Shown: positions 1-11,470, numbered from the stretch's first letter. The stretch: DNA of 64,000 nt from Bettongia penicillata ogilbyi (GCA_023548195.1 JAJHZJ010000041.1:558001-622000), one strand, 5' to 3'. Notes: generated by a model from the sequence alone, not told the origin. Translations and numbers: made by a program.

Positions 1-633
1 TTCTAAGGCAAATTATGATTCATATGTAACCTTATTTCAGATTACAGGAACTTTCACTAAGAAAGATTTACAATATTGAATTTTTCCTTTGCAAATTAAA
101 TTCCAGTCTATGGAATACTGTCAAGCAAAAGTGCAGTTACAAAATTAAAAATATTTCCAAGCCCAAAGAGCAGTGCTTTCTTCATCAGCTATTCAATATT
201 TTTTTATGAGTTGATCTTTACAATAAATTTTATGATTTTACAAAATACTATACAATAAAGTTTCTCTCCACTTCCCTTGACTAACAATACTAGGGAAGCA
301 AATAGATATAACTCTAGTCAGGTACTCAACCTCTTGAGGTGAGTAGAGTGGTCAGTTTCTGGTACTAATTTCCTGCTTCCCCTCCTGGCAGAAATTAAAG
401 TCTCCTTTGGAAAAAAAAGGTAGCAGAAACTCTGGAGATATTTATGCTCCCTATGAACCACATCTCAACAGACTCATGTAGACACACCTATGTGGTCAAC
501 AAAACATACACATGTACACACACACACACACACATACACACACATGCAAACATCCTCTACACATGATTGATTCTCTGATAATCCTGCTGATCACCACTGT
601 TTCTGCCTACTTTTATGAAGGGAGGACTTCCCA
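1..633. other. Unassigned AT-rich sequence
   Basis: No coding, RNA or recognisable repeat signal apart from a CA microsatellite at 515-545. It may hold old repeat debris that I cannot assign. Confidence 0.5.
515..545. repeat. (CA)n microsatellite
   Basis: Interrupted run of CA dinucleotides, broken by one CATA unit. Confidence 0.95.
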
Positions 634-930
634 TTAATATCCTCTCCATGCCAGGTCTCAATGGGTCCAAATACAACTACAGTCAAGGACAGTTATAATA
701 TTCTATACAACTATACTATATTATGAAGTTTGGGCTTTAGACTGCTGTTAGTTGCATATTTAACAGCCCATTGGAGGCTGAGCATCCACCCACACAGTGG
801 GGGGAATAAAGTTTTTTATACAATCATTTTCAGTAAATCTTTATGAACATAATTTCCTGTCCCCTAGAATTTTTCATAACTTACACACCACAGCAATATC
901 TATATATTGTATATTATCTAGGTTACAAGA
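634..930 (+). repeat. Unassigned dispersed repeat A, copy 1
   Basis: This stretch aligns by eye along about 280 bp with 4,321-4,600. Shared blocks in the same order include a CTC.ATGCCAG start, GGTCCAAATA, a TTTATG/AAC block and an ACACACCA..CAATGT-like end. Orientation is arbitrary. Neither copy has a sustained reading frame. It may be an LTR or another marsupial interspersed repeat; I cannot name the family. Confidence 0.6.
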
Positions 931-1960
931 TTGGGCATTTTGTATGATATTGCTTAGGCATGACTACAAATTCAATGGAGAAAATTACTGACGAGTTGTT
1001 GTGAGAGTGTGGGAGGGGAAGAGTTGCCCAGAGAGCTTTGGAAAAGGGAGACATCATTCTTCATTTCTTCTTCAAGAGAGGAGAAGCATGGTCCCAAATT
1101 CTGTGACTAACTCCAGGAAGTACAGAGAGGGGAAGACCTTGAAAACAGAAAATATACAATGGAAGCCAGTGCCTCAGTATATAGTTTGATTTCCAACTTG
1201 CTTCCCTAAAACCTTTGGAGGACTTCCATTTGTGTGAGATTGTGGTCTGTCTCTGGCTTGAGGTGACATATCGTATGCCTAGTGGGAGAGCTCAATCACT
1301 GCCTATACTGTCTGGTATATGCTAATCTATATAATTTCTCCAATTTTTATTTGCTATCTCCTTGGATAGATGGATTTTCTCAGTATTCACAATATGTGAT
1401 GGTATTTTATATAAGTAGGCTTTTGGGGGGTAACTAGGCCAATGGGCATAGACATGGGGTAGCTTTCTCATTTAAGGAACAGTGACCAGGGAAGCTAGTA
1501 GCTTGTTTTTTCCTTTTGAACCTAAAAATCATCCTGTTCCCTAGAACAGCAAGTTTTAGGTAGGCAAATGGGTATAATACTAGTTGGGCACCACACTTTG
1601 TCAGAGGAAAAGACAGTAAGTCTCATGTTCCTTCTCTAACTCCTCTAAAGGCAAGAACCACAATCTTCCTAGGGGAAAGATAGGCAAAATTCCAGCAATA
1701 TCTACCAGTATCTCCTCTTGAGCCACCTGTCTACACATTTAAACATCCCATGTGACTGCACATACCTTATTTATGCCTCCAGTATCTATCTCAGATAGTC
1801 CATGGTAGGTAACTTTCTGTTTTGCATTGTTATGGATCCCAGACCAGATGGATGGCAGTTTGGAGAGAAACCACTGAATTCTTCCCCTCCCACCCACTCA
1901 TCCTTAGCCTGAAATATCTAATTAGAGGCATTGAAACCTGCTTTCCTTTTCTTTTCCTTT
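931..1960. other. Unassigned sequence
   Basis: Short open frames of 60-67 codons occur here, but none shows a recognisable domain. Parts could be an internal portion of the repeat at 634-930. Confidence 0.4.
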
Positions 1961-1961
1961 G

Positions 1962-2535
1962 TTTCAAAAATATTTATTTACTTTTAGTTTTCAACATTCA
2001 CTTTTGTAAGATTTTGAGTTCTTAATTTTTTCCCTCCCCAAGATAGCATGCAATCTGATATATGCCATACATGTACAATCATATTAAACACATTTCCACA
2101 TTAGTCATGTTGTAAAGAATAATCAAACCAAAGGAAAAAACCACAAGGAAGGGGGAAAAAAAGAAAATAGTATGCTCGATGTGCATTCAGACTCCATAGT
2201 TCTTTGGATGTGACTAGTATTTTCCATCCTGAGTCTTTTAGAAGTAACTTAAATCATTGCATTGCTGAGAAGAGCTAAGACTCTCAAAGTTGGTCATTGC
2301 AAAATGTTGCTTTTACTACATGGCTCTGCTGACTGCTCACTTCACTGAGCATCAGTTCATGTAAGACTTTTCAGGTTTTTCTGGAATCCACCTATTATCT
2401 TTTCTTATGGAACAACAGTATTACATTACATTCATATATCACAACTGGTTCAGTCATTCTTCAACTGATGGGGATCCCCTCAAGTTCCAATTCTTGATCA
2501 TCAAAAAAAATAGCTGCTATAAATACTTTCTGGGT
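1962..2535 (-). mobile_element. L1 LINE 3' end (type I 3' UTR), minus strand
   Basis: Reading the minus strand from 2,535 to 1,962 gives the end of L1 ORF2 and its 3' UTR. The part near 2,450-2,515 is the antisense of the ORF2 block also found on the plus strand at 26,190-26,240 and 42,270-42,330 (AGCAGCTCTTTTTGTGGTGG region). The part near 1,985-2,100 is the antisense of the 3' UTR with GAAAACTAAAAA and the ATGACTAATGTG segment. The copy is 5'-truncated and diverged. Confidence 0.8.
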
Positions 2536-2737
2536 GAAGGATCAACTTTTCAGAAATAACCCGATTGGCAGAGAGCAGAGGAACACATGAAGCATTATGG
2601 AGTACTATAGATTGTGACATGTGAGAGGAGTAAGTCAAGGTCACCTAGACTAAACTATCCCCCCAATATTGCCCTGATCTTCTTTTTTAAGTGCCAAGAC
2701 CCAAACTGGGAACTTGGAAACACTGACCCACCCTCTT

Positions 2738-2740
<3 letters not shown>

Positions 2741-2772
<32 letters not shown>
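2741..2772. repeat. (CA)16 microsatellite
   Basis: Uninterrupted run of 16 CA units, a likely length-polymorphic site. Confidence 0.97.
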
Positions 2773-2774
<2 letters not shown>

Positions 2775-3435
2775 ATGCTTTGGAGAAACTGGACAACGTA
2801 GTCCCAAAAGAAGAGTGCTTGAGCTTAAACTTTTTAATGTTTCACTTTACTGTTCTCAACAAATCACACAATTACACATAGAAAAGTCAGTTGCCTGAAT
2901 CATAAATCCAGAAAATGTGATAGAGCTATGAAACCTCCAAAATTCATGGTAAGGGTAGAACCAGTGAGTTTCCTATAGTTCTTCAGTAATTCAAAATCAT
3001 ATTTCATATTATCCTTGGATCAATATTGAAGCAGGATCAGTGAGGATTTCAACCTTGATCAGTTGTTTGGAGCAGCATTTTTGGTGGGTGGGCAACTATT
3101 GCAGGAGCTTAAGGGCATCATCTATGAAAGAGTTTAGGGAGCATCTCCCCCAATATTCTACAGGTATACAGAAAACAGAATACAAGCTGAGTATGGGTTG
3201 CACTACTAGCATAGTATCTCATCTGCATCACATATAAATAGATATTCACCTCAGTAACAGAAAGAAGAAAATGCATAACCACTTGTTGAGAAAATGTCTG
3301 CCTTGTTTTTATTTTCGCAACACCACTTTTACTTCAAAAAATAAGATTGTTCTATTGATTTTTTATTTTAGAAAAATATAATTATATTTTTCTAAAATAT
3401 GTTATTTGTGTTCACATATTTTGAAATTTTAATTT
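2773..3435. other. Unassigned sequence with a perfect palindrome
   Basis: No gene or named repeat is recognised. It contains the 36-bp perfect palindrome listed at 3,364-3,399. Confidence 0.5.
3364..3399. repeat. 36-bp perfect AT-rich palindrome
   Basis: The two 18-nt arms (3,364-3,381 and 3,382-3,399) are exact reverse complements with no spacer. The left arm begins TATTTTAG and the right arm ends CTAAAATA. It could form a cruciform or hairpin. No terminal-repeat transposon could be outlined around it. Confidence 0.95.
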
Positions 3436-3439
3436 TAAT

Positions 3440-3633
3440 TTACAGGAGAAAACAAGCATTTCCATAATATACTATAATAAAAATGGTTGTACATGAAACT
3501 GAAAATCTATTTTGTACAACTTGCTATTCCATTTACATATGTAATAAATTTACATATAATAAATTTCTTTTTTCCTTTTTTTCTTTCCTTCTCCACTTAT
3601 CCTAGAAATGGGTACAATTAGACACAAGGAGAT

Positions 3634-3683
<50 letters not shown>

Positions 3684-3735
3684 TGATAGACAAAATTATT
3701 CTGTACATACCTCTATCAGTTCAAAGAGTAAGATT
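3440..3735 (-). mobile_element. L1 LINE 3' UTR (type II), minus strand
   Basis: This block matches 49,565-49,815 in the same orientation, with shared AACAAGCATTTCCATAA and TGTACAACTT segments. The reverse complement matches 9,200-9,385, which directly follows an L1 ORF2 end. That link identifies it as the 3' UTR of an L1 subfamily. A GA microsatellite sits inside, at the position where the 49.7-kb copy has GT repeats. Confidence 0.7.
3630..3681. repeat. (GA)n microsatellite
   Basis: About 50 bp of nearly pure GA dinucleotides, with AAAG interruptions at both ends. Confidence 0.95.
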
Positions 3736-4208
3736 TTACTGAAGGAATACTTCCTATGGGGATGGGGAGGATGGGGTAGTGGAGCTTATCATTCTACAGG
3801 TACATAAATTGTGTGGACAGAGAGGAAGATGAGAAAATGGTATTTCTAGATTTCAATGATCTTTCAGTAGTTTGGGGTTTTGGGGGGCGGTGTGATCCAC
3901 TGACATGTGTCTCATGCATCAAACTTGGGACCACAAAAGATCACTCCAAAGAGAATCTTTCTGAACCTGGCCCAGAGAGACCACAATGCTTTCACCTTTT
4001 CCATTCTCTAACAAAGTACAATGACATGCTACTGGACAACAGATCACTTCAGAACAATCTGAAAAAAAAAAGCTGCTCCACAAATCGACAAAGGAACACG
4101 GTTAGTAAGCACTTTCATGAAAGCTGTGTTGCCACAGCAACCAGTCTAACCTCTCCTAACCTGTAAAGTGAAAATGTGCTGTCAAGAGAGGAATAGTAGC
4201 TGGATCTA
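3736..4208. other. Unassigned sequence
   Basis: An open frame of 117 codons (3,813-4,166, plus strand) lies here, but it shows no recognisable domain, no splice context and no conserved motif. I do not call it a gene. Confidence 0.4.
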
Positions 4209-4209
4209 T

Positions 4210-4300
4210 GGTTTCATTGCTTTAAGGAGCTCCCATGTGAAGACACTCCCTGTCCCATTACAGGTCAGTACCTTCTCTGTAAATAACACGAGATTGGAAC
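4210..4300 (-). mobile_element. CORE-SINE 3' fragment, minus strand
   Basis: The segment resembles the antisense 3' part of the CORE-SINE at 49,985-50,230, with shared GGTCAGTACCTTCT-type and ATGGTTTCA blocks. It is a short diverged fragment. Confidence 0.45.
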
Positions 4301-4320
4301 TAATAACCATTGCTTTTTAA

Positions 4321-4600
4321 TTTATACCTCCTCTATGCCAGTCTCAGTAGGTCCAAATATAGCTATAGCGAATGATAATTACAAGGCTCTGTATAAGTAA
4401 ACTATGCCAAAAATTTGTGTTTCTACCTGTTGCTATTTTGATATCTAGCAGTCCAATATCCTCACCCTCCGTTTGGGGTACAAACTTTCATAAAACCATT
4501 CTCAGTCACTCTTTATGGGAATCATCCCCTTTCCCCATAGGGTTTTTTTTAAAACTACACACCATGACAATGTTTATACTGTTTATGACATGGGAGAATA
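4321..4600 (+). repeat. Unassigned dispersed repeat A, copy 2
   Basis: Second copy of the repeat at 634-930, in the same orientation 3.7 kb away. Matching stops at both ends, which suggests a dispersed repeat rather than one large tandem duplication. Confidence 0.6.
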
Positions 4601-5036
4601 TAAGAAAAGCATCCACAGCTTACTAAAAAAAACTGTAAAACATGATCTGAAAAGACATTTTTCCACTCTCATGAACACCACAATAAACTCTCTATAAGAC
4701 TAACCATCATAGTGAGGACATGACTCTCTGTTTTATATCTTACTAGATATTGATACTTAAAGATTAATACTTAAATATTGATATTTAAAAATGTGATTGA
4801 ATGTATCAAGAAATATGTGATCTGAATATGCCCTGGGCAAAGGTCAAATAGAATCGGGATTGATCCTCTACTGCTTTCTTACTGTAGTCAATCAACTCTG
4901 AAGTCAGGATTGTGCCAGAAAATCTAGGACATATGATTGCTATGCACACAGTTTATGCTTCTAATTATTAATAGCAATTTCTCAATAATTCACACCATAT
5001 CAACACCTTCTGATCCATCTGATTGTATATTCATGC
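4601..5036. other. Unassigned sequence
   Basis: AT-rich with no recognised feature. Confidence 0.4.
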
Positions 5037-5104
5037 ATGAGTCTATATGCATACTCATACATGTATTTGTATGAGTCTATGTGCATACTCATACATGTAT
5101 TTCA
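5037..5104. repeat. Tandem duplication, 2 x 34 bp
   Basis: The two 34-bp units (5,037-5,070 and 5,071-5,104) differ at one internal base and in the last two bases. Each unit carries inverted hexamers, ATGAGT and ACTCAT, spaced 10 bp apart. Confidence 0.9.
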
Positions 5105-5109
5105 TATGC

Positions 5110-5308
5110 ATAGAATGAATGTTAGATTCAGAGTTAGAGGATCTGAATTCAAATTGTAATTCAGACACTTGCTTGCTTTGAGCAAGGTTGCAATTCGCAT
5201 CTTCCCTAAACTTCAATTTCCTCATCTGAAGAGGGATATAGAAATATTTACTTCACAGGGCTGTTCTAGGAAAGAAACACTATAAGGTGCTAAATAAATG
5301 TAAGAATT
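5110..5308 (+). mobile_element. MIR/CORE-SINE, plus strand
   Basis: It has a tRNA-like head with a B-box-like GAATTCAAAT, then a core (CAGACACTTGCTTG), the CTTCAATTTCCTCATCTG segment and an end at GCTAAATAAATGTAAG. This is the usual MIR order. Confidence 0.8.
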
Positions 5309-5319
5309 TTTTACCGAAC

Positions 5320-7082
5320 CTGTGATTTCCTCGGCACATGGAATCCCTGAAAGGAAAATCAAATTGTCAAAAAGAAAAGAAAAGGAAAAGGAATGCACAA
5401 CAAATAAAAAGAAAATAAAGGGAAGAATTAGAAAATATTTTGTCCAATTATATGCCAATCAAACAAATAAATGAAATAAATGAATATTTACCAAACCATA
5501 AAATACTCAGATTATTAAAACAAGGTAAAGAGAACTTAAATAATATAGTCTTAGAGTGAGGGGAGGGGCATTGAACAAGTCATAAAAGAACTTCAAAAGA
5601 AAAAATATTAGATGTATTTATAAGTTAATTCTCCTAGACATTCAAAGAAAAACTAATTCTAACCTTAGATAATTTTTTGCAAAAATTGGGGGGGAGGAAT
5701 TCTATTAAACTTCTTCCATGAGACAAATATTGTCTTAATACCCAAGTCAGGGAGAGGTAAATCAGATAAAGAAAATTCTAGACCACTAGTGAATACTGTT
5801 ACATAAATATTGAATATTGATATTAACAAAGAGACTACAGCAAATTATAATCATGACTATGTTTTATTTATACAAAGAATGCAGAGTTGGTTCAATATTG
5901 GGAAAATTATGGCTATAACACATCATGTTTAAAAAACAGTAAATCATATAGATACAGAAGAAATGTATAGATTTTGAAATATTGCCACATCCATTTCTCT
6001 TTTTGCAAAAGACTAGAAAATAGAAACAGACTGTTCCTTAATATGATAGTACTTGTCTAAAACTAAGAATAAATATTATTTGTAATAGTGAAACACTATA
6101 GTTGTTTACAATAAGATCAAGGGTAAGAAGGAGATGTTAATTATCACTATTTAGTATGATTTTTGATAAAAGAAGAAAAATAATTTTGAAAAAATAAGAA
6201 TAGGAAAAAGAAAAAATTATCTTTTTCAAATGACATGATGTTTTACTCAGATAATCCTGAGATTCAACTAAAAATAAATACAAACAATAATTTCAGTAAA
6301 GTTGCTGGATTGAACATATATCCATATTAATCATGAACCTTTCTGTGAATCAGCAATATAACCAATAAGAAATAGGAAGAAAAAATTTATCCAAAATTAC
6401 TAGCATAAAAGAAAGCTAGGAACCATGAAACAAGACACAAAGGAATTCTATGAACACTACTTCAAAATATATTTCCTTAAAGAAAGATTTAAATAATTAG
6501 AAAAATATTAATTGCTCATAATTGTGTCATGGTAATACAATATATGTGACAATTTTACCTAAATTAAGTTTGGGTGCCATATCAATCAAACTACCAAAGA
6601 ATTACTTCATTAAACAAGGTAAAATGACAATAAAATTCAACTGAAAGAACTAAAAGTCAAGAGTTTCAAAGGAAATAATGAAAAAAGGATAAGAAAGTGG
6701 GTCTAGCAGTACCAGATCTCAAACTATACTACAAAGCAAAAATTAACAAAATGGCTTTGTAGTAATTTAAAAAAATAGAAAAGTTGATAAATAAAAGAGA
6801 CAAAGTATGAAACACTCAAAAGCAATCAACCAGTAGCATAGTATTGGATAAATTCCAATGTTGGATAAATGACTGAGGTTGGTGAAAACAGTGATGCAAG
6901 GACATCTGACAAAGACTTCTGAGAAAACCGGAAAGCAGCCTGGCAGAAATTGAAGTTAGACCAAACATCTTCTACAATATGCCACAATAAACTGCAACTG
7001 GATATATGACCTAGATAGAAAAGGTTGCATGATAAACAAATTATAATAGAAGGGAAGAAGATATTTTTCACAGACATCATTC
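5320..7082 (+). mobile_element. L1 LINE ORF2 fragment, decayed
   Basis: This is about 1.8 kb of L1 ORF2 reverse transcriptase and C-terminal sequence, broken by many stops and indels. The active-site block is visible at 6,223-6,234, where the family's FADD reads F-S-N-D, so the catalytic aspartate pair is lost. The part at 6,690-6,760 (CTAGCAGTACCAGATCTCAAA) parallels 24,800-24,840 of another L1 in this window. Both ends are truncated. Confidence 0.8.
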
Positions 7083-7084
7083 AA

Positions 7085-7480
7085 CTGAAACTGTGCTCTA
7101 TTAATTGCCAGTTCTAATCATTTTATTCTCCTTCGGAACTCTCTTTGGTATTTGACACCGCTGATCACATTCTTCTCCTGGATTCTCCTCTGTAAAATTT
7201 TATGATTTTTCTCTTTTCTGGTTCTCTTCCTTTCTTTCTTTCTGACTGCTGCTTCTCAGTTTCCCATGCCAATTCTTCATCCACAATGTATCCATGTATC
7301 CCACAGGCTCTGTCCTGAACTCCCTTATCTTTCATTCTATTCGTTCTCAGTTGGTGAGGTCATCAGTTTCCATAAGTTCATTTATCATCTCTATGAAGAT
7401 GATTCCTATTTTTGCTGAACTACTACATTCATGCAGCTCCAACTGCCTATTAGATATCTCAAACTTGATGTCATAACTAG
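7085..7480 (+). mobile_element. L2 LINE reverse-transcriptase fragment
   Basis: Translation gives an L2-type RT signature. FDTADHILLLDS lies near 7,155-7,190. A stretch near 7,380-7,410 reads YHLYEDDS, where L2 has the YADD box. A TTTCC/CTTT pyrimidine tract and the CTGTCCTGAACTCCC block lie between them. It has stops and frameshifts. It lies between two L1 pieces on the same strand. Confidence 0.8.
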
Positions 7481-7739
7481 ATAGATAAATAGTAGATATG
7501 ACATCACACACATATAGATATGTGTATATCAAAAACCAATATGTTCAAAACAATTTATGCAGCAGATAGCATCATACTTTTATTGCAGAGGGGAACACAG
7601 TCTCCTTTCATCCTCCTGGCTAGATTTATCAGTCTGAGCATATGACACAAGACATCCTAGGAACAATAGTAACTTTCCAATAATTACTAGAGAAAGTAGT
7701 TACAAGCATGAACTATCTGGAAGTATTAGCGTACCTTCA

Positions 7740-8800
7740 TTGTCTTTGGAAAGACACTGGAAGAACAAGACAAAAGACTGATGGAAATGTTGACCGACCT
7801 CAAGAAGGCTTATGTGAAGCTGTAAATTAAAAAGTGACAGTTTTACAGAGCTTCTGTCAAGTGTGTGAATCTCAGAAAGGCATTATTGCTGATCTAAGGA
7901 AGAGAGATTCACCTCCGACTTGGCCATCGCCAAAGAACCTTCAAGATCTAAGGACTTTTTGATGATTTGAAAGCAACAATTTAAGAACTGTTTTAGAAAC
8001 ACAAATTTTTGAATCATTAAATTACTTCAATAATGTATATGTGACTGAAGAAACCTAGAAGCAAAAGAGCAAGAAAAGCTGTTGCTGTAAAACCTACAAA
8101 GTCTTTTGGAGATTGGTGAACAAATCTGAACAAGTTTTCAAAGCCATGGTCAATACACATGATTCATGGTTGACCTATGCAGATCCAAGCAAATCTTTTG
8201 TCCTGACAACCTGAAAGGCTTGAGGGCTAATCTGTACCAAGGAAGCAATGGTCATTAAAAATCAATTACGTTCATCAGCTGACTTAGGCAAGATTCACTA
8301 GTTCAAAAACAAACTGGAATTCCTGATTCTAAAATGAGCCATCACAAGAAAGTTGGAAGATTATGGACAATATAGTATTTTTCATTCATGGACTTATAAC
8401 AACCTGCTGACATAGTTCGACCAATGTCAAGTTAAACGCTGCTGCCATGGATGAGTAGCAGCACTATCTATGAATTCAGTATAGTCATCGAAGACTAATC
8501 TGTCTTCATGCTCTGTCCAAAAAGCTACATGACATCAAAACTATGGTGATACATAAGGGAATAATAAAGGACATCCAGGGAACTGGAAAACCAAGTATAA
8601 CTAACATTTTAAGACTTTCACCAAATGGCATTCAAGTAGCACACATGAGTTTTATTTTATTGGATCAACGTTCTCCATACAAGCCTCAGATGCTTGTAGA
8701 TGATCAGAGCTCCAATAGAGAACTTTGAAACATAATACAAGTCAAGAAACATAGAAATGATGTTAAAGGGCTTAGTTTCCATTCACCTTACTATTCAGAC
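7740..8800 (+). mobile_element. Ty3/gypsy-like retroelement pol relic (RT C-terminus, RNase H)
   Basis: Frame-shifting translation shows the order expected of Ty3/gypsy pol. The RT thumb region (7,780-7,990) has PPTWPSPKNLQDLRTF, the usual segment before the conserved FLG..YYR block. A connection (8,040-8,150) includes KSCCCKTYK. An RNase H start (8,165-8,215) has YADPSKSFVLT. A later RNase H part includes HKLEFL..K-like and TYNNLLT stretches near 8,300-8,410 and WVAALS-like text near 8,450. Stops and frameshifts occur throughout and the catalytic acids are mostly missing. No LTR or primer-binding site was located. It is an old dead copy; assignment beyond Ty3/gypsy is not possible by eye. 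Confidence 0.68.
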
Positions 8801-8829
8801 AATGGCAGAAGTTGAAGCTAATTGCAACC

Positions 8830-9386
8830 TAATTGCAGGAATGCCCATGAATTAGGGAATAATTGAACAAGTTTTGGTATATGATTATGATGGAATACTA
8901 TGTGCTATAATAAATGATGAGGTCAATGATTTTAGAAGAACATGGAAAGACTTGTAGGAAAAAATGAAAAGCAAAATGAGCAGCATCAAAAGAACATTGT
9001 ATGCAGTAACAGCAATATTGTTCTAAGAATGACTTTGAGCGAATAAGTTATTTTTTTTCTATTATAAGTACCCAAATTAACTATCAAGAACATATGAAGA
9101 AAAATGCTATCTGCATCCAGAGAAAGGACTGATAAATAGAAGTATATATAGAATAATTTTACATATATATTACATACATATATACATATATGTATCTGTG
9201 TCTAATGGTAGCTATCTCAGGGAAGAGAAAAAAAGAAATTTTTAGGATAATTTTAATTTGAAAAAATAGCAAGTTATGCATAGTAGATTTGCAGATTTAC
9301 ATACAATCATCTTTTTATTTTACTATGCCTGTATTATTCCATATTATTCCAAAATTATTCCATAAATTAAGAATAAAATAAATAAA
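8830..9386 (+). mobile_element. L1 LINE 3' end with type II 3' UTR
   Basis: The start (8,840-9,060) is the ORF2 end, with ATGCCCATGAATTAGGGAAT and AAGAACATTGTATGCAGTAACAGC in order. It runs through a TA-rich stretch into a 3' UTR (9,200-9,386) that is the reverse complement of 3,440-3,735 and 49,565-49,815. It ends in an A-rich AATAAAATAAATAAAT tail. The element is 5'-truncated. Confidence 0.8.
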
Positions 9387-11404
9387 TCATAGTAGGTACA
9401 TAATAAAAGTTTGTTGTTTAAAAAAAGAAAAGTAGTACTATCTGATGAGCAGGGGATAGGAAGCTATGGAAGAATACCTCAACAGACTCTAATTAAAGAG
9501 ACTGGTTCAGATGGTTTCCAATGAAAGAGATACTTCTACCAAAGAGATATTTTATAAGGCAAGAACCTTTCCTCAAACTGAGAATTCCAGTACAGAGAGG
9601 GGTAGAAGAATGAACTCAAATATACCTACGAGTTCAGGTTTAGGAATACAAGATGAGATTCATAATCAGTGAATAACATTAAATGGTTCAAGCATTAGGG
9701 GAGAAAGATAATTAGATCACAAAAGAGCAAGATATATTTAACCCATGAACCAACTAACTCATGGTGTCATAAGTAAAAAGGAGTAGTGGTCATACATTTT
9801 AGCCAAACAATCATAGTTTTTAAAACCATCTTCTTTCTAATATACTTCTTCTGTATCTGAGACACAGGCTAATGTTTTGAATTTTTCAGTTATTCCCAAG
9901 AAGCTTCCATTTTTAAATCTAATATAATCCTAAAACATGGACTAAATATACCAAATATACTAAATATTCTATATGGATATAGACATAGATGTGTAATAGG
10001 TATACATCTGTAGAATATATACTTATACATACATTAAATATGCCAAATTTGTGGTGTTTACAGAATTTTTAAGCTATCAGAGGAAACAGTGCCTACCTAA
10101 GAATAAGAAAACTAGCCCAAGAAACTTCCACAACAGTCACCCTGTGTGCAACTGCATAACTAGTCAAACATATATGAAATTACCTTGCAAAAATCAATCC
10201 CACAAGTGTTCTCCAGTTGGCTAGGTAATCCATGAAAACGACCACCTGTTCCTTAATGATGGCTCCTTTTTCTCTAACTCTAGGTCAGATTCTGACTTTT
10301 CATATCCATAGAGTGAACACTAACTGGAGCTAAGTTGAATGACAGTCTTAGCCTAAACTTAGTAATTAGATTTACTAGAAGGAAGTGGGAGGGGGAGGAG
10401 ACAGAGAGGAACTAGGTGAAATATTCCCAAGTATGAGAATCACCAAAGGAATGTTTACTAAAGGGGAGGAAGAAAAACCACCCTACCTTACTCAGCAAGG
10501 AGGCAATTAGAATTTTCTACCTTAACAATGTCCTTCTATTTTGAGGGGAAGGAAAAAACATAATCACCTGTATTATTAGAGTTCATTTTCTGAGTACAAT
10601 TAACTTGCTGATAAATTTGCTATGAATGTTACAAATTATTATTCATTTCCTATCAAATTATAAGTAATTATTCTCTTTAGATCAAAAAGATGTAATTTGC
10701 TGCCCTGACTAAATTCTGACTCTGGCCATAAATATTTGGGGTCGATCAGAAAAGTGTTTTGTTTCTCTTGTTGAAATTGACAGACCTTACAATGAAAAGT
10801 AAGTGCAGGATCACAGCTGGCACTCTAATGAAGACAAAATGCCTAATCTCATGTGAATATCCTAGCAGAGAACAAAAAATACATTATTTTCTGGGCATTA
10901 ATCACTCATTATTTCACTGAATAGTTCTACAGAGCTTCTGGCTGAGTTTGAGCCAACCTTCAAGAATTTAAAAGCTAGGAGGACATATAAATTAAAATCA
11001 CTCTGCTTTTACTTCTGGCATTAGGAAGGCAGATACAATGGTCATACAGGCTAAAATGGAAAGGCTGCAGGTGTGTGGGCTGAAAGAGCTTTGCTGACAA
11101 CTAGCAGAATTTCAATATACCTTAGACACAAGAATAACCACAAAATTTTACCTGAAGAATTGTTACAAAACATCTGATCAGTGCTTTTTTCTGTATCTTT
11201 GACTTCTATGTTTTTGTTAAAGAACAAAATCATCTCATACTGTCTATAAAGTTTCTAAATACTATTCCAAGGACATCACTTGCAGATGGCCATATCCCAA
11301 TCTGTCCTTATGAATGTTCCAACTATTATTAACTGATTAATTGACTATACTGCTGAGATCTTCCCTGCTCTGAATAATAAGGGCTTAATATTTGTTAAAT
11401 TAAA
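9387..11404. other. Unassigned sequence
   Basis: Two kilobases with no convincing gene or repeat. A short L2/MIR-like tip (TAGTAGGTACATAATAAAAG) sits at 9,392-9,412. Open frames are at most about 60 codons. Confidence 0.4.
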
Positions 11405-11470
11405 CTAGGTCAAACTTCTTATTTTGCACATGAGGAAATTGAGTCAGAGAAGTTAAATGATTTATTCTAG
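11405..11470 (-). mobile_element. MIR fragment, minus strand
   Basis: CACATGAGGAAATTGAGTC followed by AGAGAAGTTAAATGATTT is the antisense of the MIR core end. Confidence 0.65.

Noticed and set aside
3813..4166. 117-codon plus-strand open frame
   Set aside because: No domain, no conserved-looking motif and no exon or promoter context. A frame of this length is expected by chance in 64 kb read in six frames.
5320..9386. A single L1 interrupted by L2 and gypsy insertions
   Set aside because: L2 is generally older than the L1s here, and the two L1 pieces do not resume at adjacent positions. Separate fragments are the simpler reading, though a rearranged L1 cannot be excluded.
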